Positions 1-7,174 of a stretch of 64,000 nt of DNA are shown in pieces. The DNA is from Pirellula sp. (GTDB lineage: Bacteria > Planctomycetota > Planctomycetia > Pirellulales > Lacipirellulaceae), in the NCBI GenBank assembly GCA_013822725.1, contig PNKX01000012.1, positions 62,001 to 126,000 on the forward strand, in the 5' to 3' direction. The translations under genes were made by a program, and so were the position numbers. The first letter of the stretch is position 1; the number at the start of each line of letters is the position of its first letter. The notes under the pieces are model-generated. The model did no database searches and was not told the origin of the DNA. It worked only from the letters and a program-made list of their open reading frames with translations.

Positions 1-1
1 C

Positions 2-232
2 GGCGAGAATGGCGAAGTCGTCGCCACCCACGGCAAGCGGCGGTGGGTCTTCCCGCGACAAGACTGCGTGCTGCTCGACGTGGAGAACACCACGGCCGAG
101 TTGCTCGCCAAGCACATCGCCGAATCGACCCTAGCCTCGCTCGACTCTGCCGCACGGTCGGCGCTCGTCTCGGTCGAACTCGGCGTCGACGAGTGCGACG
201 GCCAATGGGGCGTCTATCTCTGGCGTCCGTGA
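2..232 (+). CDS. 6-carboxytetrahydropterin synthase (QueD/PTPS-like), 3' end only
   Basis: The window opens inside a + strand frame that reads 76 codons to a TGA at 230-232. The tail contains DVENTTAELLAKHI, which resembles the conserved 'xxENTTAExLAxxI' segment of the 6-pyruvoyl-tetrahydropterin synthase / QueD family. It is followed by an EL-x-V-x-E-type strand and a closing WGVYLWRP. QueD makes 6-carboxy-tetrahydropterin for queuosine or related deazapurines. The N-terminal zinc-binding histidines lie outside the window, so catalytic competence cannot be judged. A different PTPS-fold enzyme is possible. Confidence 0.6.
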   Translation, partial: GENGEVVATHGKRRWVFPRQDCVLLDVENTTAELLAKHIAESTLASLDSAARSALVSVELGVDECDGQWGVYLWRP

Positions 233-264
233 CTTTACGTCTATCGATCCGTGTCCCGGATTCT

Positions 265-353
265 AGCCCCGGGCTCCGCCCGGGGGTCGGCTTCCATTTC
301 GCGGGACAACGCCATTTGATGTGGTTCGCGACCCCCGGGCGAAGCCTGGGGCT
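265..353. repeat. BIME-like pair of palindromic repeats
   Basis: Two GC-rich palindromes face each other: AGCCCCGGGCTCCGCCCGGG at the left and a mirrored copy ending in CCTGGGGCT at the right, about 45 bp apart. The same layout recurs at 13285-13369 and 60340-60426. The rest of 233-525, between the QueD-like gene and fliG, shows no convincing gene. Confidence 0.75.
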
Positions 354-525
354 GGAGAACTGCAAACTCTAACGATTATCCGACCTAGCAAGCCAACGCC
401 CACTCCCCTCCCCGACCGTCAAGTCGCCCAGCGCCCCGTGACGATGGTAGCAATACGGCAACCTGCGCGCATCGAGGCGAGTTGCCGTGCGTGCCCCGTC
501 GCTCCCGGCTTAAGTCGTTCGCTCC

Positions 526-1515
526 ATGGGTGATATTCGCAAAGCGGCCGTGCTGCTCACCACGCTTCCCGAAGAGGAAGCGGCGGATATCCTCCAGCGT
601 CTCGAGCCCAAGCAGGTCGAGATGGTCTCGATCGAGATCGCCAAACTCAAGTCGATCACCTCCGAGGAGCAGGAACAGATCATCCTGCAGTTCGCCGAGT
701 CGAACCCCGGAGCGACCGCCGACGGCGGCGGTCTCGACCGCGCGAAGAACCTCGTCCAAAAGGCCTTCGGCAAGAACGCCAGCGGTACGCTCGACACGAT
801 TCGCCAGGCGATCGAGGAAGTCCCGTTTGCATTCCTGCGAACGGTGGATAGTCAGAACATCCTCACCTATGTCATCGACGAGCATCCCCAGACGATCGCC
901 CTGGTGCTTTCCCATCTCCCCGCCGCCGCGGGGGCGGCGATCCTCGCCGGGCTCCCGCCCGAACGGCAGATTTCGGTCGTGCAACGGATCGCCCAGATGG
1001 GCCAGACAAGCCCCGACATCATCAAGGAGGTCGAGCTCGGCCTGGAACGCCGCATGTCGAGCGTCATGAGCCAAAGCTTCGAAAACGCCGGCGGCGTCGG
1101 GGCCGTGGCCGAGATGCTCAACGTCGCCGACCGGGCGACCGAGCGGCAGTTGATGGAACAGCTCTCCTTGGAAGACGCCGAACTGGTCGAGGAAATCCGG
1201 CGGCTGATGTTCGTCTTCGAAGATCTGTCAAAGTTCAACGACAAGGATCTGCAGATCGTCATGAAGAACGTCGAGACCTCTCAGTGGGCCACGGCCCTCA
1301 AGGGGTGCAGCAACGAGCTGCGCGACAAGGTCTTCAAAAACATGTCGACCCGCGCCGCGGACATGCTCAAGGAAGAAATTGGCTACCTCGGGCCGGTCAA
1401 ACTCTCGGCAGTCGAGGCGAAGCAGCAGGAAATCGTCGACATCGTCCGCCGCCTGGAGGATTCGGGCGAGTTGGAGCTCAACCCCGGCGGCGAGCAAGAA
1501 GCGTTGGTGCAATAA
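526..1515 (+). CDS. fliG: Flagellar motor switch protein FliG
   Basis: This 329-aa protein has the usual FliG length and covers all three domains. The N-terminal part begins MGDIRKAAVLLTTLPEEEA. The middle domain carries EHPQTIALVLSHL (near residue 127), the FliM-binding EHPQ signature. The C-terminal domain has the charged torque-helix region (VFEDLSKFNDKDLQIVMKNV, then ELRDKVFKNMSTRAADML, about 225-285) that contacts the MotA stator. FliG sits in the cytoplasmic C-ring and links the MS-ring to FliM/FliN. No other flagellar gene is visible in the window, so it is a stand-alone locus here. The start is the first ATG giving the canonical N-terminus; the upstream ribosome site is weak. Confidence 0.95.
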   Translation: MGDIRKAAVLLTTLPEEEAADILQRLEPKQVEMVSIEIAKLKSITSEEQEQIILQFAESNPGATADGGGLDRAKNLVQKAFGKNASGTLDTIRQAIEEVPFAFLRTVDSQNILTYVIDEHPQTIALVLSHLPAAAGAAILAGLPPERQISVVQRIAQMGQTSPDIIKEVELGLERRMSSVMSQSFENAGGVGAVAEMLNVADRATERQLMEQLSLEDAELVEEIRRLMFVFEDLSKFNDKDLQIVMKNVETSQWATALKGCSNELRDKVFKNMSTRAADMLKEEIGYLGPVKLSAVEAKQQEIVDIVRRLEDSGELELNPGGEQEALVQ

Positions 1516-1552
1516 CCCGCCGGCGTGGCACCGTCCGGTCGTTCTTTTTTTG

Positions 1553-1760
1553 AACCGCCAAGGACGCCAAGAGCGCCAAGGAAATGCAGAGAATGTTGGA
1601 ACCGCGGATGAACGCAGATAAACGCCAATAAGAATGATCTGCGTCCATCCGCGTTTATCGGCAGTTCCATCTTCTTGGTCGGTTCTTCCGTCGTGCCCGT
1701 TGTGCCATCGTGGTTCAATTCCCCTGTATTTCCTTGGCGCTCTTGGCGTCCTTGGCGGTT
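1553..1760. repeat. Nested long inverted repeat downstream of fliG
   Basis: A 33-nt arm at 1553-1585 (AACCGCCAAGGACGCCAAGA and on) is repeated perfectly as its reverse complement at 1728-1760. Inside lies a second inverted pair, CGCGGATGAACGCAGAT at 1603-1619 against its near-perfect complement at 1637-1653. The arms contain short direct units GCCAAGGAC / GCCAAGAGC. No protein is supported. It could fold as a long hairpin in RNA and might end fliG transcription, but there is no clean T-run on the + strand. Repeats of this type are common in planctomycete intergenic DNA. Confidence 0.85.
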
Positions 1761-1959
1761 AGTTTTTCGCATTTTCGCTTCTTCGGGACCGCATCCTCCC
1801 CGTCAGCTGCTAGCAGCCTTCATCTTGTCCTTGCGGAACCTTAACGATTTCGCTCTACTTCCCGCTTGGTAGGATCATGCCGCCGGACGCGGCGATCTTG
1901 CATTCAGGTAGGCGGAGTTCGACGGAGCGAGTTGGACAAGGGTGTCCAGGCAAGGCGTT

Positions 1960-2136
1960 ATGCGACAGGACTGGCGGGAGTATTCCGGATTCGGCGAATT
2001 GCTGTGCCTCGTGCTGGCCTGGACGGTCGGCCTCGGCGCCGTGTGGATCGACTACGCCACCAGCGACAACCAAAGCGGCGCCGCCAAAATGGCCGTCAGC
2101 GGCGAACGCCGCGGGTCGAACGCTTACTTCGATTGA
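1960..2136 (+). CDS. Small hypothetical membrane protein (58 aa)
   Basis: A short frame encodes MRQDWREYSGFGELLCLVLA and continues with about 20 hydrophobic residues, enough for one membrane helix (about residues 11-31), then a polar tail. An in-frame ATG lies upstream at 1942. The start at 1960 has GGCAAGG a few bases upstream. It is not recognised. Open frames on both strands overlap it, and the surrounding DNA is repeat-rich, so it could be spurious. The polar-helix-polar layout is the only argument for it. Confidence 0.35.
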   Translation: MRQDWREYSGFGELLCLVLAWTVGLGAVWIDYATSDNQSGAAKMAVSGERRGSNAYFD

Positions 2137-2202
2137 GCGCCGGTTCTCCACCCGGGCTGCGTTCATCGTCCCGCGGTCATGCGCTCCATACCGTCACGCC
2201 CA

Positions 2203-2251
2203 TTTAGCTCCGCCGCTTGCGGCGGGACGCGGGCTATCGCCCGCGGCTAAA
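2203..2251. repeat. Compound palindromic repeat between der and the upstream small ORF
   Basis: The element is bounded by TTTAGC and GCTAAA. It contains two adjacent hairpins: CCGCCGC/GCGGCGG and CGCGGGC-TAT-GCCCGCG. It sits about 70 bp beyond the der stop codon and may act as its transcript end, although no T-run is present. Confidence 0.7.
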
Positions 2252-2321
2252 CGGCCGGACATGATATGCGTGCTCGGACGCGCTGCGGGCGGCTTGTTAT
2301 GGGCGCCGACGCAACCCGCGC

Positions 2322-3722
2322 TCACTCGACGTGGATCGGTTGATCCTCGCCCAAGTCGACGATCGGACCAATCTCGTCCGCGCCCGTATCGTCTCGCGTG
2401 TCGCTTGCTTGGCGCCGGCGGAGATAAAGCTTGATCGGCACTTCTTCGAAGTGCATGTGCTCCCGTACCGCAGAGAGCAGGTACCGCTGATACGGCTTCG
2501 AAATCGACGCCGGATCGTTGCAGAAGAGGACGATCGTCGGCGGCTGAGAACTCACCTGGGTGGCGTAGTAAATCTTCGGGCGCCGGCCTTGGAACAGCGG
2601 CGGCGGCGTCCGCTGGAGCGCCTCTTTCAGCATCCGGTTGAGTTGCCCCGTCGTCACCCGCTGCCGCGACTGCTTGAACAGCATCTGGGCGTGGTTCAGC
2701 AGCGCCTTCATGTTCTTGCCGGTCTGCCCGGTGATAAACGCGATCGGCGCGTAGCGCTGGGCTCGAAAACTGTCGTTCAGGTAACGGACCCACTTCTCCG
2801 TCGGCATCGAGTTGACGAGCAAATCCCACTTATTCACGACGAAAATCACCGGCTTGTATTCCTCGCCAATGTATTCGCAGAGTTGCTTGTCGACCTTGCT
2901 GATCTTCTGCGTGGCGTCGAGAAACAGCAGCACCACGTCGGCTCGCCGGATGCTGCGGTGAGCACGATGGGCGCCGTAGAAGTCGATCGACGCTCCTTGG
3001 CTTTTCGTGCGGCGAATACCGGGGGTGTCGATCGCGACGAACCCTTTGCCGTCGAGTTCGAACCGCACGTCGACGCTGTCGCGCGTCGTGCCGGGGATCT
3101 CGCTGACGATCATCCGCTCGGCCTGAGCCAGCGTGTTGACGAACGTGCTCTTGCCGACATTGCGGCGGCCGACAATCGCGACCTTCATCTCCGGCTCTTC
3201 CGCCGGCCCCTCGTCGGCGCCTTCGGGCGGAAGTCGTTCGACGATCATGTTCAGCAGCACCGTCCGATTGCGGTTCTGCTTGGTGCTGACCGGCACGATT
3301 TTGCCGCGGCCGAGGCGGTAGAAGTCCGACGTTTGGACGTCCATCTTCTCGTCGTCGGTCTTGTTGGCGATGCAGAGTACCGGGACTTCGACGTCGCGCA
3401 GCCGGCGGCCGACTTCTTCGTCGAGCGGCATCAGCCCGGCGCGGGTGTCGACGACGAAGAGGATTACCGACGCCGAGTCGATGGCGGTCTGGATCTGCTC
3501 TTCGATATGCTTGGTGAGGTTGTCAACGTCTTGGATGCCGATGCCGCCTGTGTCGACCAGTTCGAAATAACGGTCTTCGTGGTCGGTGAGATAGTCGACG
3601 CGATCGCGCGTGACGCCAGGCTGATCTTCGACGATGGCCAGCCGGATACCGGCCAGCCAATTGAAGACGCTACTCTTGCCGACGTTGGGACGGCCGACGA
3701 TGACAACTTTGGGGACGGCCAT
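2322..3722 (-). CDS. der: Ribosome biogenesis GTPase Der (EngA)
   Basis: This 466-aa protein has the two tandem GTPase domains that define Der, which acts in 50S ribosome assembly. The first domain has GRPNVGKS (residues 10-17), DTGG and NKTD. The second has GRRNVGKS, DTPG and NKWD. A C-terminal KH-like domain follows, with an acidic tail ending GEDQPIHVE. The start MAVPKVVIVGRPNVGKS is chosen because Der proteins begin almost directly with the G1 loop. The frame stays open to another ATG at 3764, which would add 14 atypical residues. The gene is divergent from the uracil-DNA glycosylase gene, with 152 bp between them. Confidence 0.95.
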   Translation of the reverse strand: MAVPKVVIVGRPNVGKSSVFNWLAGIRLAIVEDQPGVTRDRVDYLTDHEDRYFELVDTGGIGIQDVDNLTKHIEEQIQTAIDSASVILFVVDTRAGLMPLDEEVGRRLRDVEVPVLCIANKTDDEKMDVQTSDFYRLGRGKIVPVSTKQNRNRTVLLNMIVERLPPEGADEGPAEEPEMKVAIVGRRNVGKSTFVNTLAQAERMIVSEIPGTTRDSVDVRFELDGKGFVAIDTPGIRRTKSQGASIDFYGAHRAHRSIRRADVVLLFLDATQKISKVDKQLCEYIGEEYKPVIFVVNKWDLLVNSMPTEKWVRYLNDSFRAQRYAPIAFITGQTGKNMKALLNHAQMLFKQSRQRVTTGQLNRMLKEALQRTPPPLFQGRRPKIYYATQVSSQPPTIVLFCNDPASISKPYQRYLLSAVREHMHFEEVPIKLYLRRRQASDTRDDTGADEIGPIVDLGEDQPIHVE

Positions 3723-3874
3723 GGGGAACGACTTCTCAAACGGGGCAATGGAGCTTTCCATCATAGTCGATGGGGCGGGGAGCGAGTAGCGTCGCCGGCG
3801 ACGCGCCGCCCCCTTTCAGCGGCCAATTTTGCCCCTATAACTGGCCTTAAGGAAATGTTAGGAGAATCGCCCCG

Positions 3875-4741
3875 ATGACCAACACGCCGACGCCCGACGC
3901 CCGCCACGACCAGCTGCGGCATGCCCTGCGGCAGACGCTGGAGAGCCTCGCCGGGGCGGGCGTGCGGCAATTGCCTAGTGGTATCGAGACGCTTTCGCGG
4001 TGGCGCGAGGCGGCGGAGCGTCGTGAATTTGTTGCCGCGTCGGCGGCGGAAATGCCTGCGACAGCTGGGGCGACCGAAGCGTTATTCGCAGGAGAGGAAC
4101 TCGAATTGGCGAAAAAGCGATCCAGTGACGTTCCCGCGGCGACAGGCGGCAAAAACGGTGCGGCGGCTGACGTTTCCTCTGCGAAGACGCTCAAGGTTCT
4201 GGCCCAGGAAGTCGCCGGCTGCACCCGCTGCGGCGAATTGGCCAGCACGCGGACGCAAACGGTGTTCGGCGTCGGCGATCCGCAGGCCCGCTTGGTATTC
4301 CTCGGCGAAGCCCCCGGGGCGGATGAAGACAAGCAGGGCGAGCCCTTTGTGGGCAGGGCAGGGCAACTGCTCAACAAGATCCTCGAAGCGTGCAAACTGC
4401 GGCGTGAGGATGTGTACATCCTGAATATTCTGAAGTGCCGCCCGCCGGGAAATCGCAATCCGCTCCCCGAAGAATCGCAGAACTGCCGCCGCTTTCTCCA
4501 TCGGCAGTTGGAACTGATCAAGCCGGAATACATCTGCTGCCTCGGGTCGGTCGCCGCGCAGAATTTGCTCGAAACCACGGAAACGATCGGCAAGCTGCGT
4601 GGATCAGTGCATCAGTTTCACGGCGTGAAAGTGGTTTGTACTTATCATCCGGCTTATCTGCTGCGGAACCCCTCGGCGAAGAAGCAGACGTGGGAAGACA
4701 TGAAGCTGCTGATGCGCGAGTTAGGCACGCCGGTGGACTAG
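3875..4741 (+). CDS. Uracil-DNA glycosylase, family 4 (Fe-S type)
   Basis: 288 aa. Residues from about 110 carry the family 4 UDG fold: [11 protein letters not shown] (motif A, water activation) and [10 protein letters not shown] (motif B, minor-groove loop). Four cysteines are spaced like the [4Fe-4S] ligands: CTRC, then KCRPPG and NC with 15 residues between the last two. It removes uracil from DNA arising from cytosine deamination or misincorporation. The first 100 residues form a poorly conserved Ala/Glu-rich extension, absent from short thermophile versions. AGGAG lies 11 bases before the ATG. A palindrome at 4749-4774 follows directly. The family call is firm; the role of the extension is unknown. 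Confidence 0.92.
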   Translation: MTNTPTPDARHDQLRHALRQTLESLAGAGVRQLPSGIETLSRWREAAERREFVAASAAEMPATAGATEALFAGEELELAKKRSSDVPAATGGKNGAAADVSSAKTLKVLAQEVAGCTRCGELASTRTQTVFGVGDPQARLVFLGEAPGADEDKQGEPFVGRAGQLLNKILEACKLRREDVYILNILKCRPPGNRNPLPEESQNCRRFLHRQLELIKPEYICCLGSVAAQNLLETTETIGKLRGSVHQFHGVKVVCTYHPAYLLRNPSAKKQTWEDMKLLMRELGTPVD

Positions 4742-4748
4742 GCGTCCC

Positions 4749-4774
4749 GGACTGGTCGCTTAAGCGACCAGTCC
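4749..4774. repeat. Palindromic repeat, GGACTGGTCGC family (copy 1)
   Basis: A near-perfect palindrome with arms GGACTGGTCGCTT / AAGCGACCAGTCC, 8 bp after the glycosylase stop. Two more copies, with GCTGAAGC at the centre, lie at 40703-40727 (inside a gene) and 41499-41524. The rest of 4775-5100 shows no gene I can support. Confidence 0.85.
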
Positions 4775-5100
4775 AATGCGGTCGCCAGCTTTCGTGGCGT
4801 TCCCGCCCGAACGACAAAAAGGACGCAACCCCTCCACTCGCCGATAGCATCCTCGGCAGGCTAGGGCAACATTACCGGTCGTAACGGTGATGATTTTCAC
4901 CTTTCTTGAAGTCGGGCCGAAACAGGGTGCAGAACTATTCTCACGGCAGTTTGCCGTTGTTAGAGTCGATAACTTAGCCGCAACGCGCTGGACTTGTCCC
5001 TTGCCAAGCGGAACGGCGGGAATCTGCTTTTCGCCGAAATGCTGTGAAACCGGTTTGCTTTTGGGAATTCTTCGTTTCCGCGTGCGGCACGCCCTTGAAT

Positions 5101-5670
5101 ATGATGCTCCCCAACTCCCCACGCTCCGACGAAGTTGAGCACCTCCTGCGGAACGCCCAGCTGCGCGACGCCCTGGAGCCGTTGTTCGACGAATCGATTA
5201 ATCGCGTCAACGTCCACATGATGACGACGGGGGCCGAGAACGACTTCCTGGAGTCGATGCTCGAATGGGAACGGGCGCCGATCCTGCCGATTTGCGAATG
5301 GTTTCAGCCGAAGCTCGAATTGCCGCATCCTGAGGATCTGACGGATCAACAAGTCCGCGATTATCTCTACCAGACGGTCGGTCGACTGTACGAGAAACAT
5401 GTCGTGCTCGACTTCACCGATCATCTCACGGATCGGCAGCTTTACTGCCTGATCTACCGCGACATTCTGCCGTCGCACGAGAAAATGATCCGTCGGCAAA
5501 ACAACTATCTTCATTGGGATTGCGCGAACACCGACGGCGATCCCGATCCGTGGCTCCGCTATTACGCGAACGAGGAAGAACGGCGGATGTGGGCAGAGGA
5601 GACGGAAGGCTACCTGCCGCCGATCGACGACCCGCCATTCCCTCGCGATCTGCCGCGCGCGCCGCTGTAG
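5101..5670 (+). CDS. Conserved hypothetical protein (189 aa)
   Basis: The protein is not recognised. It is soluble and acidic, with no signal peptide or membrane helix. It is rich in Trp, Tyr, Asp and Glu (LESMLEWERAPILPICEWF, RDYLYQTVGRLYEKHVVLDF, RYYANEEERRMWAEETEGYL) and ends in a proline-rich DDPPFPRDLPRAPL. The composition and well-formed helix periodicity argue for a real gene. An upstream in-frame ATG at 5044 would add 19 residues. The tandem ATG at 5101/5104 is preferred because the added residues are Cys/Phe-rich and unlike the rest. A long inverted repeat follows the stop. Confidence 0.75.
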   Translation: MMLPNSPRSDEVEHLLRNAQLRDALEPLFDESINRVNVHMMTTGAENDFLESMLEWERAPILPICEWFQPKLELPHPEDLTDQQVRDYLYQTVGRLYEKHVVLDFTDHLTDRQLYCLIYRDILPSHEKMIRRQNNYLHWDCANTDGDPDPWLRYYANEEERRMWAEETEGYLPPIDDPPFPRDLPRAPL

Positions 5671-5680
5671 AAAACATTTG

Positions 5681-5761
5681 CCCGCGAATCACGCTAATAA
5701 GCGCGAATAAAAACTCAGAATCATCTGAATTCCATTCGCGCCTATTCGCGTGATTCGCGGG
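5681..5761. repeat. Inverted repeat with 28-nt arms
   Basis: Arm 5681-5708 (CCCGCGAATCACGCTAATAA and on) pairs with 5734-5761 with two mismatches. The AT-richer loop contains TCAGAATCATCTGA. It lies between two converging genes (the 189-aa hypothetical and hemW) and could act as a bidirectional transcript end. Confidence 0.85.
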
Positions 5762-5780
5762 CTATCTTATGCTTCTCTTG

Positions 5781-6917
5781 TCAAAGCAGTTCGGGCCAAA
5801 GTCCGTCGCTAACGAATAAGCCTTCGCGAGTCAGCTTTACTCGCGAGCCATCGTCGCTGAGCAACCGCAGTTCGACGAACTTGCGAATTGCCTCCCCCGC
5901 GATCGCGTCGACCTCGTAACCCGCCTGCGCCGCGAAGTTCGCTCGATCGATCCCTTCGAGTCGCCGCAGCCCCAGTACAAGCAACTCGTGGGCGCGCTCC
6001 TCGGCCGTGAGTTCTTCTTGCTCGAAGATCGCCGACTCGCCCGCTTGAATCCGCTTCAAGTAAGTCGTCGTGCTGCGATGGTTTGTCGACCGGACGCCGC
6101 CGGCGTACCTTGCGGCGCCAGGGCCCGCGGCGAAATACTCGCTCCCCGCCCAGTAGACTTCGTTGTGCCGACTCCGCCGCCCGGGGATCGCGAAGTTCGA
6201 CACCTCGTAATGCTCGAACCCGGCGGCGTTGAGGCGATCGATCGCCTCGCTGTACATCGTTCGCTCCAACTCCTCGTCGAGCGGCCGCAGCAGCCCTTTA
6301 TCGCGGCGAATTGTGAACGCCGCCCCCGGCTCCCAGGTGAGGCCGTAGGTCGAAATATGGTCGGGCGCGAGTTCGATGGCCGCGGCGAGGTCTTCTCGCC
6401 ACAGTTCCAACGTTTCGCCCGGCGCCGCGAACATCAGGTCGATTGATACCTGCATCCCCAGCGCGCGGGCATATTCCATCGAGCGGAGCACATCGGCGCG
6501 GGAATGGTTCCGCTCGAGCGCTCGCAGCTTCGCATCGTCGAGCGACTGGACGCCCAGGCTCAGCCGCGTAACGCAGTGCGCCGCCAGAATCTCGACTCGG
6601 TCTGCCGTGAGACTCTCGGGGTTCGCTTCGACCGTCCACTCATGCCCGGCCGCCAGCGGGTGCCACCGCCGCACCGTCTCGCAGAGCGTCGCGAGGCTCG
6701 CCGCTTCCAAATGGCTCGGCGTCCCGCCCCCGAAATAAAGCGTGTCGACCTCGCGCGGTTCGCCGAGCCAACTCAATTCCGTCGCGATCGCCTCGAGATA
6801 GGCGCCGACCAAATCGTCCCGATTCGCCACGATCGCGAAGTCGCAGTACCCGCACCGGTATTTGCAGAAGGGGACGTGGATGTAGGCCGAGCGGGGCGTC
6901 GATGGGGGCGAGGGCAT
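5781..6917 (-). CDS. hemW: HemW-type radical SAM heme chaperone
   Basis: 378 aa. CKYRCGYCDF near residue 18 is the CxxxCxxC cluster motif of radical SAM proteins. It is followed by a Phe two residues after the last Cys, as in HemW, rather than the extra Cys of coproporphyrinogen dehydrogenase HemN. TLYFGGGTPSHL, ANPESLT, RLSLGVQSLD and SIDLMFAAPGET match the SAM-binding and barrel strands. VYWAGSEYFAAGPGA and the C-terminal winged-helix-like part (about 300-378) are typical of the HemW C-terminus. HemW delivers heme to membrane targets. A tRNA-like sequence and a strong terminator lie just upstream, so hemW probably has its own promoter in the roughly 40 bp before its ATG. Confidence 0.9.
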   Translation of the reverse strand: MPSPPSTPRSAYIHVPFCKYRCGYCDFAIVANRDDLVGAYLEAIATELSWLGEPREVDTLYFGGGTPSHLEAASLATLCETVRRWHPLAAGHEWTVEANPESLTADRVEILAAHCVTRLSLGVQSLDDAKLRALERNHSRADVLRSMEYARALGMQVSIDLMFAAPGETLELWREDLAAAIELAPDHISTYGLTWEPGAAFTIRRDKGLLRPLDEELERTMYSEAIDRLNAAGFEHYEVSNFAIPGRRSRHNEVYWAGSEYFAAGPGAARYAGGVRSTNHRSTTTYLKRIQAGESAIFEQEELTAEERAHELLVLGLRRLEGIDRANFAAQAGYEVDAIAGEAIRKFVELRLLSDDGSRVKLTREGLFVSDGLWPELL

Positions 6918-6958
6918 ACCTCAATCCTCGCTGCCGCGGCCAAACTTGTTGCCGTGAC

Positions 6959-6986
6959 AAAAAAAGCGGCCGAAAAAATCGGCCGC
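6959..6986 (-). terminator. Strong intrinsic terminator, minus strand
   Basis: Read on the minus strand, GCGGCCGA-TTTTT-TCGGCCGC forms an 8-bp GC-rich stem followed directly by TTTTTTT. It ends transcription coming from the tRNA-like element (6990-7036) or the large gene further upstream, and insulates hemW. Confidence 0.85.
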
Positions 6987-6989
6987 CAG

Positions 6990-7036
6990 TGGAGCGGAAG
7001 GGAGTCGAACCCTCGACTTCTGGATTGCAAAACTAG
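6990..7036 (-). pseudogene. tRNA-like 3' half
   Basis: On the minus strand this stretch looks like the second half of a tRNA. An imperfect anticodon-arm-like CTAG-TTTTGCAAT-CCAG is followed by a clean T-arm (GAGGG-TTCGACT-CCCTT) and a 3' acceptor strand CCGCTCCA. The matching 5' acceptor strand GGAGCGG and a D-arm are not found upstream; a hairpin (7038-7078) sits there instead. It is therefore not a complete tRNA. It may be a remnant left by recombination, or a transcribed tRNA-like RNA, since a strong terminator follows immediately. A frame through it on the other strand reads SGRESNPRLLDCKT, a phrase I associate with spurious translations of tRNA-like DNA. Confidence 0.5.
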
Positions 7037-7037
7037 C

Positions 7038-7078
7038 GCCGGCAATCGCTGAGGGGCGTTCGCTCAACGATTGCCGGC
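7038..7078. repeat. Perfect-looking hairpin abutting the tRNA-like sequence
   Basis: GCCGGCAATCGCTGAG at the left pairs with CTCAACGATTGCCGGC at the right with one C/T difference, giving a 16-bp stem and a 9-nt loop. It begins one base from the tRNA-like element, where the 5' half of the tRNA would be expected. Confidence 0.75.
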
Positions 7079-7119
7079 ATTCTAAAGCAGTCGTCTTACG
7101 TTGCAAAGCTTGGCCTTGT

Positions 7120-7145
7120 GGAAGCTGGACTCAAGCCCAGCTTCC
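7120..7145. repeat. Small palindrome after the large repeat-protein gene
   Basis: GGAAGCTGG (7120-7128) and CCAGCTTCC (7137-7145) form a 9-bp stem. It lies 30 bp beyond the stop of the 1773-aa gene and could stabilise its transcript end. Confidence 0.6.
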
Positions 7146-7174
7146 CCGACGAAAGACGCCATGTGAGATCCATC

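Noticed and set aside
1877-2434. 185-codon + strand frame through the repeat-rich region downstream of fliG
   Set aside because: It runs through a palindromic repeat and the der 3' end, is Arg/Pro/Ala-rich, and competes with other equally unsupported frames.
2331-3878. 515-codon + strand frame opposite der
   Set aside because: Der on the minus strand is certain; the antisense frame is a product of GC-rich codon bias and has no recognisable domain.
6990-7036. Complete tRNA-Cys or tRNA-Ala gene
   Set aside because: The T-arm and 3' acceptor strand are good, but no 5' acceptor strand or D-arm can be found and the anticodon stem has mismatches, so only a tRNA-like half is reported.
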